NCBI GenBank assembly: GCA_947453885.1
Contig: CANGIF010000012.1
Coordinates: 1 to 64,000, forward strand
Direction: 5' to 3'
Source of the DNA: Flavobacteriaceae bacterium
GTDB taxonomy: Bacteria > Bacteroidota > Bacteroidia > Flavobacteriales > Flavobacteriaceae
Length of the DNA: 64,000 bases
Positions 24,989-34,269 of this stretch are shown here, piece after piece (positions within the stretch are counted from its first letter, which is position 1; every line of letters starts with the position of its first letter). Below the pieces are notes generated by a model. The model saw nothing but the letters and a program-made list of their open reading frames with translations. It searched no databases and was not told where the DNA came from. Position numbers and translations under genes: made by a program.

Positions 24989-26761
24989 TTATTCTATAAC
25001 TAATTTTCTAGTCTCTGTTTTTCCAGATTCTGTAATTTTTACTACATAGATTCCAGAAGTAAGTGTTGAAACATTTACTGAGTCATTTACTAAAACAGTA
25101 TTCATAACTTGTTTTCCTAGAATATCATAAATAGCAATAGATTTTTGATCGTTTGAAGCTGACTTTATAAACAAAGTTCCAGAACTAACTGGGTTTGGAT
25201 ATACTTTTAAACCAGCAATAGCACTATTTTGATTAACTGAAAGTAAATCAGCAATTATAGTAGAAATTCTTAATTCATCAACTGTTATTGTTGGAGTTGT
25301 AGTTGCACTTCCTTGTCTTAACAAAAACCCGCCAATAGTTGTAATAGCTGCCGCTGGAGTATCTGTTAATGTTGGAGTTGTTGATGCATTAAAATTAGCT
25401 AAATCAGGATTGAACCATGCTTTAAATGAATTTGCAGCAAAATCATAAGCCAAAATAACTAGAACAACATCTCCTACATTACGCAACGTAGTATCATAAT
25501 TTGTACAAGTAGTTGCAGATGTCAAGCCCAATTGGTATTGAGTTAAATTTTTCTTTATGTATAATTTTCCTTTAAAATTAGAAGCAACTCCATCAGTCAA
25601 TACAGCAAATGTATCTTGATTTCCATCAGTAGTAACGTTGGTGTAATCAGTTACATTCATAAGAAATGCAGCATATACTACATTATCTGCTACAGTTGTA
25701 GCTGTAAAAGGTGTATGGCAATCAATACCAGCACCAGAAAAACTAACCGAATTTCCAGAAGAAGTTATTCCTGGATAAGATAGACTACCAGAAACAGAAA
25801 CTATAGTATCACCACTATTTACATTGGACCAACTTTGTCCTGCTCCTAAAGAAGTACCAACTGCATAAGGAAAAGGTTCGTTGTAAGGTAAAGCATTAAC
25901 TGGTTTACAATCTGGAGCAATTACATTAGAAGAATAAGTACAAACTCCATTCACAATATTTACTGTTAATGCAGTACCTTCATTAACACCATTTATTATA
26001 ATATTTCCAGCTGCAACTGTACCTGGATTATCTCCTGCAACAGTCCCTGAAGATGGTGTAGTTGTATAAGTACCAGATCCACCACCTGTATAAGGTATTG
26101 TAGTTGTGTAAGTATCAATACCAGATGTAATAGTATTACATGATGTTGTTGGTGTTCCTAAAACAAGTGTACAAGCTGGGTTTGAATTATATACTTTTAC
26201 ATCATCTATTCTAAATTGACTAGTGTTAGGTACCGCAACCGTTGAAGGTTGTGTAAATCTTAATGACAACGTTGAAGAAGATGGAATTTGACCTCCTGTA
26301 ACGGTAACTAATGACCATGAAGTTGCTGAAGGAGTAAATGTAATAGGTGTCCAAGTTGTACCTCCATTTGTACTTTGCTCTACAGTTAATTGTACAGCTG
26401 TTAAACTAGATGTATTGTACCCGAAAGATAGTTGCAAATTTGTAGCTGCATATGCTGAAGTATTTATTCCGTCTATTTGAAAAAAATGACCTAAATTGGT
26501 TGTTTGAGATAAAAAAACATTTCCATTTGCGGACGCTCCTGTGTAAGTAGAAGATGGTGAGGAAATTCTAACACTAGTTGCTGTTGTAGTTCCTGTATAA
26601 ACAATAGGAGCTGCATTTTGAAACGTAGCTGGAGCTGTTCCTATGATGTAATTTGCAACTGAAGTACTTCCAGTTGGAGTTCCGAAATTTTCAGAGTAAA
26701 TAGTTTGTCCAAATGAAATTGAAGTAACTATTGTTAATAATAAAGAGTAAATTTTTTTCAT
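24989..26761 (-). CDS. Secreted T9SS-sorted protein with two beta-sandwich-like domains
   Basis: 590-residue exported protein. The signal peptide MKKIYSLLLTIVTSISFGQ is followed by a jelly-roll-like domain (about 20-195; NFGTPTGSTS, SFGYNTSS, VEQSTNGGTTWTPI, FRIDDVKVYN), as in choice-of-anchor modules. A Cys-containing linker (200-285) and a LamG-like domain (about 290-505; NEPFPYAVGTSLG, GKLYIKKNLTQYQLGL, FKAWFNPDL, VDELRIS) come next. The last 75 residues are a type A T9SS tail (VYPNPVSSG, IYDILGKQV, GIYVVKI, TRKLVIE). No catalytic site is seen. A role in adhesion or glycan binding at the surface is an inference. Confidence 0.82.
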   Translation of the reverse strand: MKKIYSLLLTIVTSISFGQTIYSENFGTPTGSTSVANYIIGTAPATFQNAAPIVYTGTTTATSVRISSPSSTYTGASANGNVFLSQTTNLGHFFQIDGINTSAYAATNLQLSFGYNTSSLTAVQLTVEQSTNGGTTWTPITFTPSATSWSLVTVTGGQIPSSSTLSLRFTQPSTVAVPNTSQFRIDDVKVYNSNPACTLVLGTPTTSCNTITSGIDTYTTTIPYTGGGSGTYTTTPSSGTVAGDNPGTVAAGNIIINGVNEGTALTVNIVNGVCTYSSNVIAPDCKPVNALPYNEPFPYAVGTSLGAGQSWSNVNSGDTIVSVSGSLSYPGITSSGNSVSFSGAGIDCHTPFTATTVADNVVYAAFLMNVTDYTNVTTDGNQDTFAVLTDGVASNFKGKLYIKKNLTQYQLGLTSATTCTNYDTTLRNVGDVVLVILAYDFAANSFKAWFNPDLANFNASTTPTLTDTPAAAITTIGGFLLRQGSATTTPTITVDELRISTIIADLLSVNQNSAIAGLKVYPNPVSSGTLFIKSASNDQKSIAIYDILGKQVMNTVLVNDSVNVSTLTSGIYVVKITESGKTETRKLVIE

Positions 26762-26784
26762 ATTATTTAAATTTAATTTTGGTA

Positions 26785-26792
26785 CAAATATA
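26785..26792 (-). promoter_or_regulatory. -7 promoter box TATATTTG for the 590-residue T9SS gene
   Basis: Minus-strand TATATTTG matches TAnnTTTG and ends 23 bases before the ATG at 26761. The -33 element is unclear. Confidence 0.4.
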
Positions 26793-26866
26793 AGTAGTAA
26801 ATTTTCCTTTTTGATAAATTCAGGATAAAAAAAGCAGTTGTTATTGATAATTTAATCTTAAATTAA

Positions 26867-27193
26867 CTATTTTACAATAAGTTTTCTTGTAACAGTTGCA
26901 TCTTCCTCTTTTATTTTAATGATATAAACACCCGGTAAAAGAGCCGCAATGTTTAATTCTTTACCATTGATTTCTGCTTGTAGTACTTTTTTGCCTAGTA
27001 CGTCAAAAATAATGATTTGTTTGTCTAAAGAAGATTTTGAAGAGATGTAAATTTTATCTCCAGAAGTAGGGTTTGGATAAATTGTTAATCCTTCAATAGT
27101 AGTATCTTTTGTTGATTGCTTACCTTCTTGGGCAAGTAATACAGTAGAAAAAAACACAAAAACGATAACAAAAAGGTATGTAATCTTTTTCAT
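26867..27193 (-). CDS. Small protein made only of a signal peptide and a T9SS tail
   Basis: 108 residues. The signal peptide is MKKITYLFVIVFVFFSTVLLAQ (about 1-22). A 12-residue linker EGKQSTKDTTIE follows, and the rest is a type A T9SS C-terminal domain (LTIYPNPTSGDKIYISS, IFDVLGKKVL, LLPGVYIIKI, TRKLIVK). There is no cargo. The longer frame from 27244 would put 17 hydrophobic residues in front of the signal peptide, so ATG at 27193 is preferred. It lies just past the TonB receptor's terminator. It could compete for the sorting machinery, be anchored by itself, or be a relic; all three are inference. Confidence 0.8.
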   Translation of the reverse strand: MKKITYLFVIVFVFFSTVLLAQEGKQSTKDTTIEGLTIYPNPTSGDKIYISSKSSLDKQIIIFDVLGKKVLQAEINGKELNIAALLPGVYIIKIKEEDATVTRKLIVK

Positions 27194-27232
27194 AAGCAAT
27201 TTAATTAACCGTAAAATTACAAAAAAAAAGCA

Positions 27233-27283
27233 ATATAAAAGCAAAGCGGATGCCTTATTTTGACAACCGCTTTGCTTTTATAT
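27233..27283 (-). terminator. Terminator after the TonB-dependent receptor gene
   Basis: Perfect 17-bp arms (27233-27249 and 27267-27283, core aaaagcaaagcgg) with a 17-base loop. A run of T's follows in the minus direction. It starts 12 bases past the receptor stop codon. Confidence 0.85.
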
Positions 27284-27294
27284 TTTTTCAATTT

Positions 27295-30200
27295 TTAAAA
27301 AGTATATCTTAAACCTAGCTGTCCTTGAAATCTAGAGGCAAATTGATCTACTGTATATGGAGTTGTTGTTGGGGTTTTAAAGTTGTATGTTGGATCGCCG
27401 GCACCTGGAGATCCTGTTGCTACAGAACCTACTTTTGTCAAACCAACACTTGCAGTTGAGTTGAATGTGTTTGGAACAAAATAGCTTTTACCCCAATCTT
27501 TGTTTATTAAATTTCCAACATTAATAATGCTAAATGAAATTTGAATCGAATGAGTAGTTTCTTTTACTTTAAATTTTATTTCATCCATTATTCTCATATC
27601 AGCTTGAATATTCCATGGTGTATGATCACCATTTCGTTCTGTAAAACGTCCTCTTCTGCTTTTTAAATAATCGTTACCATTAACAAAAGCTTCGTAATCT
27701 TGTGCTTGTTGAGCAGCTGTTACCACACCCGTAGTTGTAGTGTAATCTCTCATGTATTTTAATGTTTCTGAATAATCCTTAAACACGTATGCTAAACCCG
27801 CAGCTTGTCCTGTTCCAGCCAATGTTGTGTTTACAAATCCCCAAGTAAAAGGGTTTCCTGATTGAGAATTAAAAAAAAGATTAGCTGATAGCGTATTGTT
27901 TTTGGCTAGTTTTAATCCATATCCAACATTTGCTACTATTCGGTGTTTTGTTTCAAAATTAGAAGTAGCTAATTTTGGATCGTTTGGCGTTAACGATTGG
28001 TTCATTTGAAAATTACTTTCCATTGAATTTCTAATTCCATTAGATATATCTTTAGCAGTTCCATAGGTATAAGCTCCCATAAAATTCAAACCAAAATCAT
28101 AATTTTTAGCTACTTGTGTAGTAATATTATATCTATAACCTTCACTTGTATTTGATAATAAATAAGCATTTGAAAAATTAGAGTTTATATTAGCTGAATA
28201 TATTGGCATTTCATGATTTACATCATAAGAATAGTACGTAGGATTATCCGTTTTATTAACTTGTTGGAATTTTAAATCTCTAATTACTTTAGTGTAAATT
28301 CCTTCTAATGTGAATTTATATCCTTTAATTGTATAATCAAACGCTAGTGAATTTCTCCAAACTTGCGGCATTTTAAAATTGTTATCCACTAAGTCAACTT
28401 GCACCTTTGGAGTCGCTTGACCTTGATAATTTGCTAAACCATTAGGCAAAAGCGGGTCTCCATTTGTTGCTACCTGTGCAGCTGTTAAATTGTTTTTATC
28501 GTAACTTCCATATCCAACTCCATCATTATAAAAAGCATAACCTAACCATGCAAATGGTATTCTACCCGTAAAAACCCCAGAACCACCTCTAATAATTAAA
28601 GATTTATCTTCAAAAACAGTATAGTTAAACCCAAGCCTTGGTGATAATAGTGCGCTTCCAAAAAGATTATTGTCAATTTGGCTAATTGGTGTGTAATTGT
28701 AAGTTGTTCCATAGTTTGGATCAATTGGAGCAACTTTTGCTTGTGGGCTAATTGCTGGTTTTGTTGGCATATTTGCATAATCTACACGTAAACCAGGTGT
28801 TATTTTTAATTTATTTCCTATTTTAATTTCATCTTGAACATAAAAGCTATATAAATTTACTTTGAATTTAGCATAAGGGTTGTTAAAAATATCGTCTCTT
28901 GAATAATTATCAAATGAATAAGTACCTCTTACACGAATTGGCGTTGCATTGTAAAAATTAGCAAGCGAAGAGTACGCTATTCTTCCTTGTAACGAATTAA
29001 CAAAGCCATAGTTAATGTCATAAAATTCATTATGTGTTCCTACTAATAATGTATTACTATTATTCAGTTTTATTGTTAAATTATCTGTAATTTCAGTTGT
29101 ATTTTGTTTCATGTTGAAAACGGTAGCCTCTCTATCATTCCCAAACATAATTGTTCCGCCATTATTAGAAATTTCAACTAAAGGAAACATTACATTTTGT
29201 GATGTTGGCTCACGATAATCTTTAATAGTTGAATAACCTGCTATAAATGAATTGGAAATTTTATTGCTAAATCTACTTTTAAATTCTAAAACAGTACTGT
29301 TTGCAATATTTTTTTGAATGAAATCCATGCTTGAAAATCTAAAATTGGCGGCATCTCTTTCTAAATTAGAAGCTTCTGAAAACACAATATTATTTCTTAT
29401 CGAAAGCGAATGTATATCGTTTATTTTCCAATCAATTTTATTAAATATTTTTTTACTTTCTGAGTAATTTGCATAACTATTGTAGCTTCCTACGTTAAAT
29501 CCATATTTCGTTTTTACAAAATCTGAAATAGCCTGAGCAGTTGCAGCGTCTATAAGTGAAGCTTTATTTCCATTTGCATCTAAATCGCCAGCATTGTAGA
29601 AAATTGGCTCCGTTCTTTTGGAATACTCCGCATTTGTAAAAAAGAACAATTTATCTTTAATGATTGGCAATCCAAGTCGGTATCCCACTTGATAATCTAC
29701 GAATTCAGACGGCATTTTTGCTCCATCACCAGCGTTATTAGGTCCTGTAATTAAACCATTTCGTCCGTAAGAATAAACAGAACCTGCTATCGTATTTGTT
29801 CCGCTTCTTGTTACAGCGTTCACACTACCCCCTAAAAAATTCCCTAACTTAACATCAAAAGGTGCTAAATAAACTTGAACATCTTGAATGGCATCTAAAC
29901 TAATAGAATTAGATCTTGTACTACTTCCTGGCATTCCAGAAGTTCCAGATTGTCCTCCCATAGATGGACTAAAACCTATAGCATCATTATTAATAGAACC
30001 ATCAATAGTTACATTATTGTATCTAAAATTAGTGCCAGCAAATGAATTGTTGGCACTTTGTGGTATTAATTTTGTTACATCCTGAATACTTCTATTAATG
30101 TTAGGCAATCCACTGATTTGAGTTTCACTAAAATTGCCACCAGAACCTGTTCTTAAAGCAGTTTTTTTACCACTAATCACAACTTCTTTTAATTGATTTT

Positions 30201-30531
30201 CAATTCGCTCTACAACAATTCTAGGTAAATCGTTGTCACCTAATCCTAATTGGAGTTGCGAATTTGAATATTCTTTAACATCGCTTCCACTTATAACTAA
30301 TTTATAAGGTCCTCCTACTGTTAAATTATCCATACTGTAACGACCTAATTTGTCCGTTGTAGTCTGGTACTTTGTGTTTGTAGGCAAATGCGTTACTGTT
30401 ACAAATACACCTGAAACTGGACCTTTACTGTCAACAACTTTTCCAGAAACAGAAGATGAAGTTATTTGAGCCGATGCTACCCCCAAAACAAATAATAAAA
30501 TACTTACGTAAATAGATTTTAATTGATACAT
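27295..30531 (-). CDS. Oar-like TonB-dependent outer-membrane receptor
   Basis: The 1078-residue protein has a signal peptide (about 1-21, ending VASAQ) and a carboxypeptidase-regulatory-like domain (about 25-110; VSGKVVDSKGPVSGVFVTV, GRYSMDNLTVGGPY). A plug domain follows (LPNINRSIQDVTKLIPQ, FRYNNVTIDGS, VYLAPFDVKLGNFLGGSVNAVT), and then a long 22-strand-type barrel ending in FQGQLGLRYTF with the C-terminal Phe. The plug wording matches Oar-type receptors rather than SusC, and no SusD gene is next to it. Ligand unknown; peptide or protein-related import has been proposed for the family. It is divergent from the response regulator at 30712. Confidence 0.9.
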   Translation of the reverse strand: MYQLKSIYVSILLFVLGVASAQITSSSVSGKVVDSKGPVSGVFVTVTHLPTNTKYQTTTDKLGRYSMDNLTVGGPYKLVISGSDVKEYSNSQLQLGLGDNDLPRIVVERIENQLKEVVISGKKTALRTGSGGNFSETQISGLPNINRSIQDVTKLIPQSANNSFAGTNFRYNNVTIDGSINNDAIGFSPSMGGQSGTSGMPGSSTRSNSISLDAIQDVQVYLAPFDVKLGNFLGGSVNAVTRSGTNTIAGSVYSYGRNGLITGPNNAGDGAKMPSEFVDYQVGYRLGLPIIKDKLFFFTNAEYSKRTEPIFYNAGDLDANGNKASLIDAATAQAISDFVKTKYGFNVGSYNSYANYSESKKIFNKIDWKINDIHSLSIRNNIVFSEASNLERDAANFRFSSMDFIQKNIANSTVLEFKSRFSNKISNSFIAGYSTIKDYREPTSQNVMFPLVEISNNGGTIMFGNDREATVFNMKQNTTEITDNLTIKLNNSNTLLVGTHNEFYDINYGFVNSLQGRIAYSSLANFYNATPIRVRGTYSFDNYSRDDIFNNPYAKFKVNLYSFYVQDEIKIGNKLKITPGLRVDYANMPTKPAISPQAKVAPIDPNYGTTYNYTPISQIDNNLFGSALLSPRLGFNYTVFEDKSLIIRGGSGVFTGRIPFAWLGYAFYNDGVGYGSYDKNNLTAAQVATNGDPLLPNGLANYQGQATPKVQVDLVDNNFKMPQVWRNSLAFDYTIKGYKFTLEGIYTKVIRDLKFQQVNKTDNPTYYSYDVNHEMPIYSANINSNFSNAYLLSNTSEGYRYNITTQVAKNYDFGLNFMGAYTYGTAKDISNGIRNSMESNFQMNQSLTPNDPKLATSNFETKHRIVANVGYGLKLAKNNTLSANLFFNSQSGNPFTWGFVNTTLAGTGQAAGLAYVFKDYSETLKYMRDYTTTTGVVTAAQQAQDYEAFVNGNDYLKSRRGRFTERNGDHTPWNIQADMRIMDEIKFKVKETTHSIQISFSIINVGNLINKDWGKSYFVPNTFNSTASVGLTKVGSVATGSPGAGDPTYNFKTPTTTPYTVDQFASRFQGQLGLRYTF

Positions 30532-30711
30532 AATTATGTTTTAATTTTTTGGCAAAGTAAAAGTGTCATTGTAAAGTTTATGTTAACTATTCGTTATGAA
30601 ATCATTTTGTATTTATTAACTAAATGTTAGTTAGATTAAATAAAAGTCAACCTGTTTTTTTTATTAGATTTATATTTACTTTTACAATCAAATTACACAA
30701 CATACCATACA

Positions 30712-31401
30712 ATGAAAAAAAAGAATATCAAAATATTATTGGTTGATGACGAACCCGATATCCTTGAAATCATTTCTTACAACCTACTCCATGAAGGGTA
30801 TCAGGTAAATACCGCTTCAAACGGTAAAGAGGCTATTGAAGTTGCGAAGAAATTCTTACCTCATTTAATTATTATGGATGTTATGATGCCAATAATGGAT
30901 GGAATGGAAGCTTGCGAAAATATTAGAAAAATACCTGAATTACATAATGTAATTCTAACATTCTTAACTGCCAGAAGTGAAGAATATTCTCAAGTTGCTG
31001 GCTTTGAAGTTGGCGCCGATGATTACATTACAAAACCCATTAAACCTAAATTATTAGTAAGCAAAGTTAAAGCATTACTAAGGAGGTTAAACGACGAAAG
31101 CCCAACTGAAGATAAAGACACACTAAGCATAGGGAATATCAAAATAAATCGTGAAGAATATAAAATTATTAAAGATGGAATTGAAATTGTTTTGCCTAGA
31201 AAAGAATTTGAATTATTCTATTTGTTAGCTTCAAAACCGGGAAAAGTATTTAAAAGAGAAGAAATTCTTGATAAAGTTTGGGGCTCAGATGTAATTGTTG
31301 GTGGTAGAACAATTGATGTTCATATTAGAAAGCTTCGTGAAAAAATTGATGAAGATTTATTTAAAACAATTAAAGGAGTTGGCTATAAAATTGAATTATA
31401 A
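30712..31401 (+). CDS. OmpR/PhoB-family response regulator
   Basis: A 229-residue transcription factor with a receiver domain (about 5-125) and a winged-helix DNA-binding domain (about 135-229). The acidic pocket Asp12-Asp13, phosphoacceptor Asp56 (IIMDVMMP), the switch Thr in FLTARS and Lys in DDYITKPIKP are all present. RTIDVHIRKLREKI and TIKGVGYKIEL are the recognition helix and wing typical of OmpR/PhoB. The partner kinase follows after 17 bases. It most resembles PhoB-type regulators, but no phosphate-uptake genes are nearby. Confidence 0.92.
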   Translation: MKKKNIKILLVDDEPDILEIISYNLLHEGYQVNTASNGKEAIEVAKKFLPHLIIMDVMMPIMDGMEACENIRKIPELHNVILTFLTARSEEYSQVAGFEVGADDYITKPIKPKLLVSKVKALLRRLNDESPTEDKDTLSIGNIKINREEYKIIKDGIEIVLPRKEFELFYLLASKPGKVFKREEILDKVWGSDVIVGGRTIDVHIRKLREKIDEDLFKTIKGVGYKIEL

Positions 31402-31418
31402 TCGTCCACAATCAATAA

Positions 31419-32462
31419 ATGGTTATCAATTTTAAAAAAACATATAAGTTTGCAGTAAAGTCATCGCTTTACATAACTCTTTTTGCTACTTCTTTAGTAG
31501 GTATTTTATCCCTAATCTTTCACCAATTTTCATATCTTTTTTGTGCACTTTTTGCAATATGTATTGGTGTATTTTCTTTTTTTGTTATTCAATATCGAGT
31601 TGAAAAATTCATTTACAAAAGAGTTAAGAAAATTTACGATGATGTGTCAATTTTAGATACATCCGATTTAAGAAACCAATCTATTACTACTGATATGGCA
31701 ACCCTAACTAGCGAAGTTAAAAAATTTGCAACTGATAAAAAAGTTGAAATTGAAATGCTAAAAATGAGGGAAGAATACCGACGAGAATTTATTGGAAACG
31801 TTTCGCATGAGTTAAAAACGCCATTATTTACTGTTCAAGGCTATCTTTCTACGTTACTTGATGGTGCAATGAACGACAAAAACATTCGAAAAAAATATAT
31901 TGAACGCGCTGAAAAAGGAGTGGAACGGCTAATATATATTGTTCAAGATTTGGACATGATCTCTAAACTAGAAACAGGCGATTTACATTTGGAATTTTCA
32001 GAATTCAACATTGTCAAATTAATTCAAAATGTTTTTGATTTATTGGAAATGAAAGCTTCTCAAAAAGACATACTATTAATGTTTGATCAAAAATATTTCA
32101 AGCCTATTTTGGTAATGGGTGACGAAGAAAAAATACAGCAATTGGTAATCAATTTAATAGTAAATTCTATTAAATATGGTAAAGAAAAGGGTACAACAGA
32201 AGTAAGTATTGACGAATTGACAAACGACAAAATAATTGTAAGAATAACCGATAACGGAGAAGGAATTGAAAAACAAAATATTTCAAGACTTTTTGAACGA
32301 TTTTATAGAGTGGATAAAAGTGGTTCAAGAACAGAAGGTGGTTCAGGTCTAGGCTTATCTATTGTTAAACACATCATTGAAGCCCACGATGAAAAAATTT
32401 ATGTTGACAGCAAATTTGGTCAAGGTTCTGAATTTTCATTCACGCTCAAAAAGGCAAAATAA
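31419..32462 (+). CDS. Membrane sensor histidine kinase, PhoR-like
   Basis: The 347-residue kinase has two closely spaced membrane spans (about 12-35 and 40-60) with almost no periplasmic loop. A short linker leads to a HisKA domain with the H-box FIGNVSHELKTP (His130). The HATPase_c domain shows the N-box LVINLIVNSIKYG, G1 ITDNGEGI, F-box FERFYRV and G2 GGSGLGLSIVKH. The lack of a sensory loop suggests it senses membrane or intracellular signals, or a partner protein. It is cotranscribed with the response regulator and overlaps the convergent glycosyltransferase gene by 27 bases. Confidence 0.92.
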   Translation: MVINFKKTYKFAVKSSLYITLFATSLVGILSLIFHQFSYLFCALFAICIGVFSFFVIQYRVEKFIYKRVKKIYDDVSILDTSDLRNQSITTDMATLTSEVKKFATDKKVEIEMLKMREEYRREFIGNVSHELKTPLFTVQGYLSTLLDGAMNDKNIRKKYIERAEKGVERLIYIVQDLDMISKLETGDLHLEFSEFNIVKLIQNVFDLLEMKASQKDILLMFDQKYFKPILVMGDEEKIQQLVINLIVNSIKYGKEKGTTEVSIDELTNDKIIVRITDNGEGIEKQNISRLFERFYRVDKSGSRTEGGSGLGLSIVKHIIEAHDEKIYVDSKFGQGSEFSFTLKKAK

Positions 32463-33506
32463 TTGTTTCCAATCAACTTTAAAGTCGGTAAAATTTAAAA
32501 AACCACTAAACTTTTCAGTTCTTTTAAGCATTTCAATTTTAAAAGCATCTTGATTTGAAAAAGGCGCTATTTTTTGTGCATTAAATTTACGAGCCAAATA
32601 TTCTTGTTCAAACTGACCTGGTGTTGGAATAAAAAATGCTTTTTTTTCTAATTTTGACAAATCCATTACAGTCGTATAGCCTGACCTACACAAAACCAAA
32701 TTACTTGCATTCATAGCTTCTTCTAATTCTAGTGCATTCATAAAATTATAAACCAAAACATGCTCTTGTTGCTCCACAACTTGTTGTTCCTGAACAATTC
32801 CTTTTATAAAAACAACTGCACCTTTAAAACACTTAATTTCATTCATTAACTTTACCTCCAAAACAGTTCGTTGTGGTTCTGGACCTGAAAGTAAAACCAT
32901 CAAATCAAATTGTTTAGGAATACTAATTTTTTTAAAACGACTCAATGCTCCAATGTATTTTATTCCTGAATTTGATTGCTTTAAATGCCCTAACCTTCCA
33001 GATAAATTTACAAGTTCTGATGTGTCTGGCACCCAGCATTCATTGAATTTATTAATTACAAATTGATGTATTTTCGTACTTAACCAAGTGGTATTTCCAG
33101 TCAACAAATTCAGTTGATGCGTTATGTAAATAGAAGGAACATTTTTATTAAAAACGCCTAATCTATTATCCGAAATAATACCCACTAAATTATATTGTAG
33201 CGTCCATTCTTTAACAAGTTTTTTTTCATTTTTTATTGCAACACCCATCTTAGGAGCATTTTTAATTATTTTCCATTTAAAATCTTTTCCGTTTGTTGGG
33301 TATTCAATTTGATAAGAAGGCAACTCTAAGGCCAAAAGATGAGGAAACTCCATTTTCAGTAAAATAAGCGCCATGCCATCAGAAGCTATTATCGGCACGA
33401 AACCTCTTTCTTCTAATTGTTTAATAATTGGAATACAACGCGTAGCATGTCCCAAACCCCAATTAAGTGGCGCTATTAAAATGTTTTTAAAAGAAGTGTT
33501 TTTCAA
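32436..33506 (-). CDS. MurG-like glycosyltransferase (GT28-type fold)
   Basis: A 356-residue soluble GT-B enzyme. The N-terminal ILIAPLNWGLGHATRCIPII with the Gly-rich loop GLGHATR resembles MurG and related UDP-sugar transferases. The central ISDNRLGVFN and the C-terminal donor-site region CRSGYTTVMDLSKLEKKAFFIPTPGQFEQEYLA (Gly-Tyr-x-Thr, then PxPxQxEQ) also fit. It is not the peptidoglycan MurG, which is normally in the dcw cluster; a role in surface glycan assembly is inferred. The 3' end overlaps the histidine-kinase gene tail-to-tail. Confidence 0.82.
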   Translation of the reverse strand: MKNTSFKNILIAPLNWGLGHATRCIPIIKQLEERGFVPIIASDGMALILLKMEFPHLLALELPSYQIEYPTNGKDFKWKIIKNAPKMGVAIKNEKKLVKEWTLQYNLVGIISDNRLGVFNKNVPSIYITHQLNLLTGNTTWLSTKIHQFVINKFNECWVPDTSELVNLSGRLGHLKQSNSGIKYIGALSRFKKISIPKQFDLMVLLSGPEPQRTVLEVKLMNEIKCFKGAVVFIKGIVQEQQVVEQQEHVLVYNFMNALELEEAMNASNLVLCRSGYTTVMDLSKLEKKAFFIPTPGQFEQEYLARKFNAQKIAPFSNQDAFKIEMLKRTEKFSGFLNFTDFKVDWKQLFCLFERE

Positions 33507-33594
33507 GATTAGGTAGGTTTATTTAAAACACAAAGATAATTCTAATTCAGTTCTTATATATTTCCTTAATTTTGCCAAAATATTAAATAATATC

Positions 33595-34269
33595 GTGGGA
33601 AGTAAAAACAAATTAAAAAGATTTAAAGAAAACGAAACATTCGAAAATGTTTTTCAACCTTCAAGAGAAGAAATTGTAGCCGATTTATTCCCTTTAAAGG
33701 GGAAGTGGAAAACTGATTTTTTTAAAAACAACAATCCAATAATTCTAGAATTAGGGTGTGGAAAAGGCGAATATTCTGTTGGCTTGGCTGAAAAATATCC
33801 CGATAAAAACTTTATAGGTATTGACATCAAAGGAGCACGATTTTGGAGAGGAGCAAAAACCGCTGTTGACAACAACCTCAACAATGTTGCTTTTATTAGA
33901 ACTCAAATTGAATTAATCGACCACGTTTTTGATAAAAATGAAGTTACTGAAATTTGGATTACGTTTCCAGATCCACAAATCAAATACAAACGTACAAAAC
34001 ATAGAATGACCAATTCTGAATTTTTAAAATTGTACAAGAAAATTTTAAATCCTGAAGGTATTGTCAATTTAAAAACAGACAGCGAATTCATGCACGGTTA
34101 TACCTTAGGTTTACTACACGGCGAAGGTCATGAAGTGGTATATGCCAATCATAATGTTTATGTAAACGAAGGTGCTCCTAAAGAAGTTACTAGTATTCAA
34201 ACTTTTTACGAAAAACAATATTTGGAAATTAACAAGGCAATTACATACATTCGTTTTAAAATAAAATAA
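33595..34269 (+). CDS. trmB: tRNA (guanine(46)-N7)-methyltransferase
   Basis: TrmB makes m7G46 in the variable loop of tRNA using SAM. The 224-residue product shows LELGCGKGEYSVGLAEKYPDKNFIGIDIKGARFWRGA (SAM motifs), followed by TEIWITFPDPQIKYKRTKHRMTN, the very characteristic TrmB PDP-K-RxxKxR segment, and LKTDSEFMHGYT. The start is GTG at 33595 (translated M-GSKNKLKRF); no in-frame ATG fits. It leads a unit with the LysE exporter (zero spacing) and the alkyltransferase-like gene (one-base overlap). Confidence 0.95.
   Translation: MGSKNKLKRFKENETFENVFQPSREEIVADLFPLKGKWKTDFFKNNNPIILELGCGKGEYSVGLAEKYPDKNFIGIDIKGARFWRGAKTAVDNNLNNVAFIRTQIELIDHVFDKNEVTEIWITFPDPQIKYKRTKHRMTNSEFLKLYKKILNPEGIVNLKTDSEFMHGYTLGLLHGEGHEVVYANHNVYVNEGAPKEVTSIQTFYEKQYLEINKAITYIRFKIK

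Noticed and set aside
28596..30085. ORFs inside the TonB receptor gene
   Set aside because: They lie in alternative frames of the receptor with Gln/His or Leu/Pro-rich nonsense; the receptor frame itself has all expected domains.
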